The notes under the pieces: model-generated
Databases searched by the model: none
Seen by the model: the letters and a program-made list of their open reading frames with translations, nothing else
Told to the model about the DNA's origin: nothing
Position numbers and translations under genes: made by a program
Shown here: one piece after another, positions 34,379 through 41,805 of the stretch
Layout of the letters: every line of letters begins with the position of its first letter
Numbering within the stretch: the first letter of the stretch is position 1
NCBI RefSeq assembly: GCF_018069865.1
Contig: NZ_JAGQDG010000002.1
Span: 496,001 to 560,000, forward strand
DNA from: Ideonella paludis
Lineage (GTDB): Bacteria > Pseudomonadota > Gammaproteobacteria > Burkholderiales > Burkholderiaceae_C
DNA length: 64,000 bases
Direction: 5' to 3'

Positions 34379-34395
34379 CGCACCTATTCGGTGCT
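34379..34395. promoter_or_regulatory. NtrC binding site 2 (glnA enhancer)
   Basis: CGCACCTATTCGGTGCT has the same GCACC-N5-7-GGTGC symmetry and lies 25 bases from site 1 centre to centre. It overlaps the last codons of the CinA-like gene (stop at 34384-34386). Two NtrC dimers at paired sites are usual for glnA. Confidence 0.72.
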
Positions 34396-35169
34396 GAATT
34401 GCAAACCGGGCACGGCACGTAGGCCTTGCTGCAAAAACTCGAAGGCCACAGCCACCTGCTCGGGGGCCCCCTTGACGCCCAATTCGATGTGCTTGCCACG
34501 CTGAGGATGGTCAACGCTGGGCAGACTGAAGATGCGCACGCCCTCAAACTGCTGCTCGACTTGCAGCATCAGCGGCGTGAGCTGCGCCTCGAGGCCGCCG
34601 AACACATAGACCGCCTTCTCGACATGAGGCTCAGGCTGGAGGTGCGGATAGTGGGTGTCCAGCACCCACTCCACCATCGGGTGGGCCATGACCGGGAAGC
34701 CCGGCACAAAGTGCACATCACCCACACTGAAGCCGGGAATGCGGTTGTAGGGGTTGGGGATGATCTGGGCGCCTTGCGGGAAGACGCCCATATTGAGCCG
34801 GTGAATGTTGTCGGGGTGCTCAGGCTCCCAGGGCACTCCTTTCTCCGCAGCCATCTCCTGCATGCGCAGCTCGATCAAGCGTTTGGCCTCAGGGTGCAGG
34901 GCCAGCGGGCGCTCCAAGGCGGCGGCTGCACATTGGCGGGTGTGGTCGTCTGGTGTGGCGCCAATGCCACCACAGCTGAAAACCACATCGCCACTGGCAA
35001 AGGCCCGCTTCAGGCTGGCGGTGATGCGTGAGCGGTCGTCCCCAATCACCTCGCACCAGGCCAAGCTGTGGCCGCGAGCGGCCAAGATCTCAATGGTGCG
35101 GGTCAGGTGCTTGTCTTGGCGACGACCCGAGAGGATCTCATCGCCCACCACAATCAATCCAAACGCCAT
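34384..35169 (-). CDS. CinA-like molybdopterin-binding domain protein
   Basis: 261 aa; a MoCF-type (molybdopterin-binding/CinA N-terminal) domain protein annotated in relatives as competence/damage-inducible protein A. It opens MAFGLIVVGDEILSGRRQDKHL and has VVFSCGGIGATPDDHTRQ and NPYNRIPGFSVGDVHFVPGFPVMA, the conserved CinA blocks. It lacks the C-terminal nicotinamide-nucleotide deamidase (PncC) domain of full CinA, so any role is restricted to the N-terminal half (ADP-ribose pyrophosphatase activity in some homologues). The start at 35169 is chosen; the longer frame has no homology-like features. It follows the EI24 gene by two bases. Confidence 0.88.
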   Translation of the reverse strand: MAFGLIVVGDEILSGRRQDKHLTRTIEILAARGHSLAWCEVIGDDRSRITASLKRAFASGDVVFSCGGIGATPDDHTRQCAAAALERPLALHPEAKRLIELRMQEMAAEKGVPWEPEHPDNIHRLNMGVFPQGAQIIPNPYNRIPGFSVGDVHFVPGFPVMAHPMVEWVLDTHYPHLQPEPHVEKAVYVFGGLEAQLTPLMLQVEQQFEGVRIFSLPSVDHPQRGKHIELGVKGAPEQVAVAFEFLQQGLRAVPGLQFSTE

Positions 35170-35171
35170 GC

Positions 35172-36065
35172 TCAAACTCCGGTGATGGCAGAGGCCGCGG
35201 GGTCTGGCGGCAAGGCCGCTGGGGTGCTGCTGGTGGGTGCTGTGCCGGGCATGGGCACGACCTCCACCACACTGGCACGCCGATGCTGGCCCAGAGCCGC
35301 CAAGGCATAGTGGGCGAACCACAGTGCTGAAAACATAAACACCACGGTGTAGAGCCACACCGAGACGGCCAGGAGCAGCGGGGCGAACACCAGGGTCATC
35401 GCCCCAAAAGCCCAGATGACGGACGGTGCGGCCCCAAGGAAGCCAGTGGTAATGCCAATCACCATCAAGGGCCAGGCATGGGCCTTGAGCACTGCCCGCC
35501 GCTCCTCCTGGGTGGCGTGGTCTGCCAGCACATCAAAGGCCATGACTTTGGCCGTTAACCAACCCCAGATCAGCGGCGGCAGCACAAAGACCACACCCGG
35601 GATCAGCCACAGCGGCATGGTCAGCAGCAACGCCACGCAGGCCGCCAGGGTATAGCCCAAAGACCAGGCCACACTGCGCCAAGCGGCCGCACCGTGGCGC
35701 CGCTCTAGCTCGGCAAAGCGACGCTCTGCGACCAAGCTCACAATCGACGGCGTGGCCAGCAAGGCCACCAGCAGCAGGCTCAATACGATGACCACAGGCA
35801 CCGCAAAGGCGACGACCACCAGGGGGGCGAGAACGGTGCGGAATGAAGAGCCGATCATCCCGTCTATCCATTGCAGCATGGCTTCGACCAGCGACCAGCT
35901 CTCCAGCGTCGAGCGCACCGCCGTGACCGCATCTGTCCAAAAGAAGTAACCCATCACCAGGGTCAAGCTGCCGGCGATCAGCAAGGGCATCAGGCTCAGC
36001 CCGATGATGCGCGGCATGAACAAGTAGGCCAGCGCACGCCAGAAGGAATCAAGCATCATTCTCAT
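35172..36065 (-). CDS. EI24-domain inner-membrane protein
   Basis: 297 aa, EI24/CysZ-like superfamily. It begins with an amphipathic stretch (DSFWRALAYLFMPRIIGLSLMPLLIAG) and has about five or six strongly hydrophobic helices, including VVVAFAVPVVIVLSLLLVALLATPSIVSLVAERRFAELE, the conserved EI24 block. A Pro/Ser/Ala-rich cytoplasmic tail ends it. Function is unknown in Burkholderiales; CysZ members transport sulfate, but no cysteine genes are near. It starts with ATG at 36065 and is cotranscribed with the CinA-like gene. Confidence 0.85.
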   Translation of the reverse strand: MRMMLDSFWRALAYLFMPRIIGLSLMPLLIAGSLTLVMGYFFWTDAVTAVRSTLESWSLVEAMLQWIDGMIGSSFRTVLAPLVVVAFAVPVVIVLSLLLVALLATPSIVSLVAERRFAELERRHGAAAWRSVAWSLGYTLAACVALLLTMPLWLIPGVVFVLPPLIWGWLTAKVMAFDVLADHATQEERRAVLKAHAWPLMVIGITTGFLGAAPSVIWAFGAMTLVFAPLLLAVSVWLYTVVFMFSALWFAHYALAALGQHRRASVVEVVPMPGTAPTSSTPAALPPDPAASAITGV

Positions 36066-36122
36066 GGCGTGAGCATACGCGACTCAGCGCAGGCGACTGA
36101 CCGCCGGCCTAGGGAGGGTGAC

Positions 36123-37112
36123 TCAGGCCCGCCCAAAGAGGCGCAAAAGGCCCAGCCTTTGTTGCGCCCAGAACCCCTCACCATAATCGCGGCCCCCATG
36201 CTCGGGCAGTTGATCGCGAATGCCCGTCGGGCCTGTCGGGACATCAAAGCGAGCCGTGCCGAAGAGCATGTCCCACACTGGAAACAGCACCGCAAAGTTG
36301 TGGCCACCTAAAGTGCCCTGCCCGCCTGATTCATGGCCAATGCCAATGCCATGGTGCACGCGGTGAAACTTGGGGCCGACCAACAAACGCTGGCCGACAC
36401 GGCCGAAGGACAGTCGGACATTGGCGTGAGAGAGGCTCTCCAGCATCCGGCCCACCACCACCAAGGCCATGAACTGTTCGGGTGCCACGCCAATAGCGCG
36501 CGCGACCAGGGCCAAGATCAAATCCCGCACCAAATCATCCAGCAAGTGGTTGCGGTTATCGGTCCACATGGTCATGTGACGCTGGCTGTGGTGCAGCGCG
36601 TGCAATGCCCACCACGCATCAAAGTGGTGCTGGCCGCGGTGCAGCCAGTAGTCGATCAGGTCGAAGACGATGAGGTAGGCCAAGAAGCCCACCAAGGCCG
36701 TGTCCGTCACCCCCGGCCACCAGGGCGCAATGGCTTGGTCCAGGTGCCAGCCGTCCACGCCGTGAACCGCCAGCCAACCGAACAAAGCGTTCCACAAGGG
36801 CTCAATGGCAAAGAACACCGCCACGCGAAAAACGCCCAAGCGATGGATCAAGGTGTAGATCACATCCGCGCGGATGGCTCGCTTGCGCTCGGGCGTTGGG
36901 CTCACGGCTTCTGCCGGGCGCCAGCGCTGCAGCGGGGCGATCAGCAGCAGCATGATCACGATCTGCAAAATGCCCGCGAGCAACCAACCTGTGCCGTTGT
37001 AGGCATCAGCGATGACCGATGCGGCACCGACGTGGAACAAAAGCGGTTGAATGGCGGACTCAAACAGCCATTGCTGCGCGTCGCCAAACCAATTCAAAAA
37101 GGTCTCCAACAT
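36123..37112 (-). CDS. sterol desaturase / fatty acid hydroxylase family membrane protein
   Basis: 329 aa integral-membrane di-iron enzyme. The His-box signature is complete: YWLHRGQHHFDAWWALHALHHSQRHM and later KFHRVHHGIGIGH, with HNFAVLFPVWDMLFGTA after it. Four or more hydrophobic helices precede the boxes. Family members hydroxylate or desaturate lipids, fatty acids, hopanoids or carotenoids; the substrate here is unknown. Start at 37112; the frame upstream of it has no protein-like features. It lies 14 bases downstream of the deacetylase gene on the same strand. Confidence 0.9.
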   Translation of the reverse strand: MLETFLNWFGDAQQWLFESAIQPLLFHVGAASVIADAYNGTGWLLAGILQIVIMLLLIAPLQRWRPAEAVSPTPERKRAIRADVIYTLIHRLGVFRVAVFFAIEPLWNALFGWLAVHGVDGWHLDQAIAPWWPGVTDTALVGFLAYLIVFDLIDYWLHRGQHHFDAWWALHALHHSQRHMTMWTDNRNHLLDDLVRDLILALVARAIGVAPEQFMALVVVGRMLESLSHANVRLSFGRVGQRLLVGPKFHRVHHGIGIGHESGGQGTLGGHNFAVLFPVWDMLFGTARFDVPTGPTGIRDQLPEHGGRDYGEGFWAQQRLGLLRLFGRA

Positions 37113-37126
37113 GGGGCAAAAAGGCC

Positions 37127-37918
37127 TCAGCGCGAGGCGTTGATCATCGTTGCGTAAGCAGGGTGCTGCGCCAGGGTGGCAAAGCACAGGCCGCGGGCCT
37201 TCAGGCCCACGATCAAGGGCTCCAGCACGGCGGGCGCCCAGGGGTCCTGCCGCGACCAAATACCCAGATGGGCCATCAAGATGTCGCCGGCACGGACATC
37301 ACGCAAGGCTTGCTTCAAGAGCTGCGCGTTGCTGTATTTCTGGCTGGGCAACTCATCGCCCAAAAAACCGGCGGGCGCCCAGCCCACATGCGCCCAGCCA
37401 CAAGCCTTGGCGGCGGCCAGCAGCTGCGGCGATGTTTTGCCGCCCGGCGCGCGGAACACCGGTGACATGGAGGCCCCCGTCATGGCCTTGAAGCGGTCTG
37501 CGCTTTGCTGCAGGGCGGCGCAATACTGGGCCGCTGTCCAGGTGAAGGTCTTGCCAGCATCTGGCCCTGCGGAGGGGCGAATCTTGAAACGACCCTCGGG
37601 CAAGTCCGCCACCCAGTAGGAGTGGTCAAAGGTGTGGCTGCCAAAGACATGGCCTTCCTGCGCCCTAGCCTTCCACCAAGGCGCCCACTGCGCATCCAGG
37701 CTGCTGCCTTCGGTTTGGGTGCGCTCGTTGGCAAGGAAGAAGGTGGCCTTGACCTGATGGCGCGCCAGCACGTCGGCGATCAGGGGTGCCACACCCATGT
37801 GGCCGGTATCGAACGTCAGGTAGACCGGTTGCTCGCACCGCGCCTGGGCTGCAGCGACAGCCCACACACTGCCGAGCAACAGCCCGGCCAAGGCCTGGCG
37901 CTTACTGACGAGGCGCAT
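37127..37918 (-). CDS. secreted polysaccharide deacetylase (NodB homology)
   Basis: 263 aa with signal sequence (RQALAGLLLGSVWAVAAAQA) and a CE4/NodB domain. Motif 1 is YLTFDTGHMG: the catalytic Asp is present but the second, metal-binding Asp of TFDDG is Thr. Motif 2 is GSHTFDHS, carrying the two metal His. RAPGGKTSP is motif 3, and ILMAHLG supplies the later catalytic His. Acts on N-acetylated glycans or peptidoglycan in the periplasm or cell exterior; the substrate is unknown. Its 5' end overlaps the beta-propeller gene by 17 bases. Confidence 0.87.
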   Translation of the reverse strand: MRLVSKRQALAGLLLGSVWAVAAAQARCEQPVYLTFDTGHMGVAPLIADVLARHQVKATFFLANERTQTEGSSLDAQWAPWWKARAQEGHVFGSHTFDHSYWVADLPEGRFKIRPSAGPDAGKTFTWTAAQYCAALQQSADRFKAMTGASMSPVFRAPGGKTSPQLLAAAKACGWAHVGWAPAGFLGDELPSQKYSNAQLLKQALRDVRAGDILMAHLGIWSRQDPWAPAVLEPLIVGLKARGLCFATLAQHPAYATMINASR

Positions 37919-38957
37919 GGTCCAGTGTCCAGACCCCGTGCGGTGAGCGCCCGACGTTGATCTGGCGAATCACCTTCTTGGTCTCGATATCGATGTAGGT
38001 CAGCTTGCGAGCCCACCGCGAGGACAGCAACAAGGTTTTGCCATCGGCCAGCAGATCCATGCAGTCAGGGCCGCCAGGGCCAGGCAGCTCTGAGACGACC
38101 GTCATGGTCTGCGTATCGATCAGGCTGATGGTGTTGGCCACGCGATTGCTGACGAACAGATGGCGCTTATCACCCTTGGCCCGAAAGGCGTGAGCGCCCT
38201 CACCGGTTTGGATGCGCTTGACCAGCTTGCCAGGGCCGCTGGAGACGTCATAGACCTCGACGAACTTGTCACCGGTCAGGCCGACAAACACAAATTTGTC
38301 GTCAGCGGTCAGGTAGACGTCGGCCGGCATTTTGCCGGTCGGCACACGCCAACGCACGCTCTGCGTGGCAATGTCAATCGCCACCAGCTCGTTGCTGTCC
38401 TGCATGGAGGCGTAAATGATGCTGCTCTTGCTGTCGATCCACTGGTGGCTGGGCGTCTTGCCGGTCGGAATGCGCTTGACCAGCTTCAATGGCTCAGCCG
38501 CGTTTTCGGGCTGCCAGCGGTAGATGTCAACGTGGTTCAGACGGTTGGCCAGGGTGACAAACCACTTCATGTCCGGAGAGAAGCGCAATTGATACGGGTC
38601 GACAATGCCCGTGACCGTGCGCTGAACTTCAGCGGTGACCGGGTCAATAAAGGTCAGCGTGTCCCCCACCGCGTTGGCGACCAACAGAGACTTTTCGTCC
38701 GGTGTCAGGTAGAGGTGATGAGGCTCTTTGCCCACGGGAATGCGCTTGCGCTCGGTGAAGGTCACCGGGTCAATCACGCTGACGTTGGCGTCCAGCGAAT
38801 TCAGCACAAAAATGGGCCGGGCGCCCTTGGCGGGCGTCTGAGCCGACACCCCACCGGGCAGATGCAGCAGGCCGGCACACAGCCCGGCCAGCGCGACACC
38901 TCGGCCCAAAGAAATGCGAAGCGGCCGAGTCAAAAATGGAATATTCACAGGAGGCAC
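37902..38957 (-). CDS. exported YncE-type beta-propeller protein
   Basis: 351 aa. A signal segment (GVALAGLCAGLLHLPGGVSAQ) precedes a seven-bladed propeller with repeats such as LNSLDANVSVIDPVTF, VANAVGDTLTFIDPVT, YASMQDSNELVAIDI and VSNRVANTISLIDTQTM, the cytochrome cd1/YncE (YVTN) pattern. No haem motif is present. The start is GTG at 38957 with GGAGG-like purines limited; a second GTG follows three codons on. It is the first gene of a three-gene minus-strand operon with the deacetylase and the desaturase. Confidence 0.87.
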   Translation of the reverse strand: MPPVNIPFLTRPLRISLGRGVALAGLCAGLLHLPGGVSAQTPAKGARPIFVLNSLDANVSVIDPVTFTERKRIPVGKEPHHLYLTPDEKSLLVANAVGDTLTFIDPVTAEVQRTVTGIVDPYQLRFSPDMKWFVTLANRLNHVDIYRWQPENAAEPLKLVKRIPTGKTPSHQWIDSKSSIIYASMQDSNELVAIDIATQSVRWRVPTGKMPADVYLTADDKFVFVGLTGDKFVEVYDVSSGPGKLVKRIQTGEGAHAFRAKGDKRHLFVSNRVANTISLIDTQTMTVVSELPGPGGPDCMDLLADGKTLLLSSRWARKLTYIDIETKKVIRQINVGRSPHGVWTLDHAPRQ

Positions 38958-38996
38958 TACGGTGGACAGATTGACCCTCCAGTGTAGGCGCTCAAA

Positions 38997-39037
38997 GGAT
39001 CAACCCCGCTGAAGCCAAGCTGAGCGTAGGTTGATCC
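38997..39037. terminator. hairpin downstream of the AIM24-family gene
   Basis: Inverted repeat GGATCAACC (38997-39005) / GGTTGATCC (39029-39037), with an inner CGCT / AGCG pair. It lies 14 bases past the stop of the minus-strand gene ending at 39051. There is only a short T-run on the minus strand, so it may be a weak or Rho-aided terminator. Confidence 0.5.
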
Positions 39038-39050
39038 AGGACAAAACAAC

Positions 39051-39863
39051 TCAGTCGTCGTCCCCGCCCAACACCGACCCCAGCAGGCCACCGGTGGCAA
39101 AGCCGCCGAGCATGGAGCCCTCTTCACGCGAGCCGCCCATCTGCGGGGCTGCAGCGAACACGCGGCTGGCCAGTCGAGAGAACGGCAAGCTCTGCAGCCA
39201 CACAGTGCCTGGGCCCGTGAGCTTGGCGAAGAACAAACCTTCGCCACCAAACAGCGCCGTCTTGATCTTGCCGACGTATTGGATTTCGAAGTTGACGTTG
39301 GGGGTGAACGCCACCACGCAGCCGGTGTCCACCAGCAGCGTTTCGCCGGGCTTGAGTTCGCGGCGCATCACCGTGCCGCCGGCATGCACAAAGGCCAAGC
39401 CGTCGCCTTCGAGCTTCTGCATGATGAAGCCCTCACCGCCGAAGAAACCCACCGACAGCTTTTGCTGGAAGTAGATCCCCAAAGAGACGCCGCGCGCAGC
39501 GCACAAGAACGCGTCCTTCTGGCAGATGAGCATGCCGCCCATCTTGCTCAGCTCCATCGGAATGATCTTGCCAGGGTAAGGCGCAGCAAAAGCCACTTTT
39601 TGCTTGCCTGACCCGTTGTTGGTGTAGACCGTGGTGAACAGCGATTCACCAGTGATCAAGCGCTTGCCGGCCCCCAACAGCTTGCCGAAGAAGCCCCCGC
39701 TTTGTTGGGCCCCGTCACCGAACACCGTGTCCATGCCAATGCCGGACTCCATGTACATCAGGCTCCCTGCCTCGCCCACCGCAGCTTCGCCGGGGTCCAA
39801 CTCGACCTCGACAAACTGCATCTCCGAGCCTTTGATCTCGTAGTCCACTACATCCATGGCCAT
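39051..39863 (-). CDS. TIGR00266/AIM24 family protein
   Basis: 270 aa, homologous to the AIM24 domain family. Blocks: [104 protein letters not shown]. The C-terminus is Gly-rich and ends in DDD. No signal or membrane segment. Function in bacteria is unknown; mitochondrial AIM24 organises cristae. It is preceded by 111 bases to the divergent-free TetR gene on the same strand. Confidence 0.9.
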   Translation of the reverse strand: MAMDVVDYEIKGSEMQFVEVELDPGEAAVGEAGSLMYMESGIGMDTVFGDGAQQSGGFFGKLLGAGKRLITGESLFTTVYTNNGSGKQKVAFAAPYPGKIIPMELSKMGGMLICQKDAFLCAARGVSLGIYFQQKLSVGFFGGEGFIMQKLEGDGLAFVHAGGTVMRRELKPGETLLVDTGCVVAFTPNVNFEIQYVGKIKTALFGGEGLFFAKLTGPGTVWLQSLPFSRLASRVFAAAPQMGGSREEGSMLGGFATGGLLGSVLGGDDD

Positions 39864-39974
39864 GACTTATCTCCACAAAAGTGAGCCAATTTCAAACGGT
39901 CGCCATGGTACCCATTTCGGGCAGGCGCAGAGAGTCGCGCCATGCAAATTCGGCGCGCGCGAGGGCCCATTCGA

Positions 39975-40583
39975 TCAGCGCGTCAGCAGGCCGCCAAAGC
40001 AGGTCTGCAGCAGCATGTCGATGATGCGCTCGTCGCTGTAATTGCCGCTGGCCTTGAGAACGCCCAGCACCGGGTCGCAGGCCCGGGCATACAGGGTGTA
40101 GAGCACCAACTCTGCGGGCACGGTTTTATCCAGTGCGCCGTCAGCCTGAGCCTGAACAATCCACTCACCCAGTTGGTCGCTGACCTCCATCAAGCGCGCC
40201 AAATAGAGTTTGTTGGAGGCGAGAGAGGCGCGCAGCGACGAGTTTTGCGCGGGCAAAGACGGCATTTCGCCAGCCAATTGAACTTCCATGGTCCAGCGCG
40301 CCACGGCTTGCAGATGCTGCAGCGGCGTGGCCTCGGCCAGCTGCTTGCGCGTCGCCAGGAACTCGCTGGCTTTGTCCAACACCCGGACCATGGCGGCCGC
40401 GGCCAACTCTTCTTTGGAGGCGAAGTGCTTATAGAGGCTGGCTTTAGCGATGCCGACCTCCGCCGCCACTTCGTCCACTGTCATCAGGTCGAAGCCCTTC
40501 TCCGCCAATAAGCGATTGACGGTCGACACGATGGCGTCCTCACGGACACGCAACACCTGCTCACGAAACGATACCTTGGCCAT
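39975..40583 (-). CDS. TetR/AcrR family transcriptional regulator
   Basis: 202 aa. The N-terminal helix-turn-helix is REDAIVSTVNRLLAEKGFDLMTVDEVAAEVGIAKASLYKHFASKEEL, a textbook TetR DNA-binding domain. The C-terminal ligand domain (about 60-200) is helical and divergent. It is divergent from the fasciclin lipoprotein gene; the 195-base gap between them is AT-rich and may hold its operator. Ligand unknown. Confidence 0.92.
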   Translation of the reverse strand: MAKVSFREQVLRVREDAIVSTVNRLLAEKGFDLMTVDEVAAEVGIAKASLYKHFASKEELAAAAMVRVLDKASEFLATRKQLAEATPLQHLQAVARWTMEVQLAGEMPSLPAQNSSLRASLASNKLYLARLMEVSDQLGEWIVQAQADGALDKTVPAELVLYTLYARACDPVLGVLKASGNYSDERIIDMLLQTCFGGLLTR

Positions 40584-40778
40584 TCCGCCATTGTAGCCGC
40601 GCTAGGCCTCTGCGCATACGAAATGGTCACAAACAAACCTTTTGGTCTTTTTTGTACTTTGCAGTTGCTTTTTTGAACTGATGAGTTCACACTTGATACC
40701 GAGCAGTGCACGGCTCAGCAAGATTTCCCCCAAAACCTCATTCAAGGCCTCCTTCAAAGGCCCTCACAGGAGTAAGAG

Positions 40779-41726
40779 ATGACCTCATGGATCAAACGGC
40801 TGACTGCGATCGTGATCGCGTCCAGCGTCACCTTTCTGACGGCTTGCGGCGGAGGCGATGACGCCGCTGACGTGGTGACCCTCGCGCGCTCCAACCCGGA
40901 CCTCAGCGTCTTGGCCGAAGCCATTGACGCGGCCGGCTTGGCCCCCACCCTGCAAGGCGCAGGCCCCTTCACCGTGTTCGCCCCCACCAATCAAGCCTTC
41001 ACCAATGTTTTGGCAGAGCTGAAGCTGACCAAAGAGCAACTCTTCGCCGACAAGCCTTTGTTGACGGCCGTGCTGACCTACCACGTGGTCAGCGGTGAGA
41101 TCCCGTCGTCTGCGGTGCCCCTGGGCCGCCCCATCACCACCTTGCAAAAGGGTTACTTCAAGGCTGAAGCGTCAGGCAGCACCCTGCAATTGACCGATGG
41201 CCGCAACCGCCTGAGCAAGGTCACCACCGCCAACGTCGACGCCAGCAACGGCGTGATCCACGTGGTCGACAAGGTGCTGCTGCCCGCGGACAAGACCGTG
41301 GTCGGTACAGCCGTCGCGCTGAGCACCTCGGCCACCCCTGAGTTCACTTTGCTGGTCGAAGCCTTGACGGCCGCTGACCTGGTCACCACGCTGAGCGGCC
41401 CCGGCCCCTTCACCGTGTTCGCACCGACCGATGCCGCATTCGTGGCGCTGTTGGCTGAACTTGGCATCACCAAGGAAGCATTGTTTGCCGACAAGCCCTT
41501 GCTGACGAGCGTGTTGACCTATCACGTCGTGCCTGGCCTGGTGCTCAAGGCACAAGTGCCGGTGGGTAGCCCCATCGCCACGGTGGAAGGCGACACCTTC
41601 ACGGTGAACGCCAGCCTGGCCATCACGGACCAGCGCGCTCGCAGCGCTAAGATCACTGGCACCGATGTGCTGGCCAGCAATGGCGTGATCCACGTGATCG
41701 ACAAGGTGATCTTGCCCGCTCCTTGA
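40779..41726 (+). CDS. fasciclin (FAS1) repeat lipoprotein
   Basis: 315 aa lipoprotein: signal peptide with lipobox LTAC (Cys23) then Gly-rich GGGDD. Two FAS1 domains follow (about 30-165 and 170-312). Each has the pattern LSVLAEAIDAAGLAPTLQGAGPFTVFAPTNQAF and LTYHVVSGEI or LTYHVVPG, and ends ASNGVIHVVDKVLLP. FAS1 proteins mediate adhesion or surface assembly. The start at 40779 has AGGAG at 40768-40772. The gene is divergent from the TetR regulator and ends at a strong terminator. Confidence 0.92.
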   Translation: MTSWIKRLTAIVIASSVTFLTACGGGDDAADVVTLARSNPDLSVLAEAIDAAGLAPTLQGAGPFTVFAPTNQAFTNVLAELKLTKEQLFADKPLLTAVLTYHVVSGEIPSSAVPLGRPITTLQKGYFKAEASGSTLQLTDGRNRLSKVTTANVDASNGVIHVVDKVLLPADKTVVGTAVALSTSATPEFTLLVEALTAADLVTTLSGPGPFTVFAPTDAAFVALLAELGITKEALFADKPLLTSVLTYHVVPGLVLKAQVPVGSPIATVEGDTFTVNASLAITDQRARSAKITGTDVLASNGVIHVIDKVILPAP

Positions 41727-41751
41727 GCGCTCTGAGAGTTCCGATCCGTCA

Positions 41752-41786
41752 GCAAAAAGGGCCGCCCTAATGGGGGGCCCTTTTGC
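41752..41786. terminator. bidirectional terminator between the FAS1 and ettA genes
   Basis: Stem AAAAGGGCC / GGCCCTTTT with an inner CCC/GGG pair and TAAT loop, between the FAS1 stop (41726) and the ettA stop (41806). A- and T-runs flank the stem on both sides, so either gene could use it. Confidence 0.85.
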
Positions 41787-41805
41787 CTTCTTCATCGCGT
41801 GAAGA

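Larger units (their letters stand above)
34080..34383. other. glnA upstream control region (no gene)
   Basis: About 304 bases between the glnA start and the stop of the CinA-like gene. It holds the glnA ribosome-binding site, a candidate sigma-54 promoter near 34187-34203 and two NtrC-like sites from 34354 onwards. No protein-like frame was seen. Confidence 0.8.
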
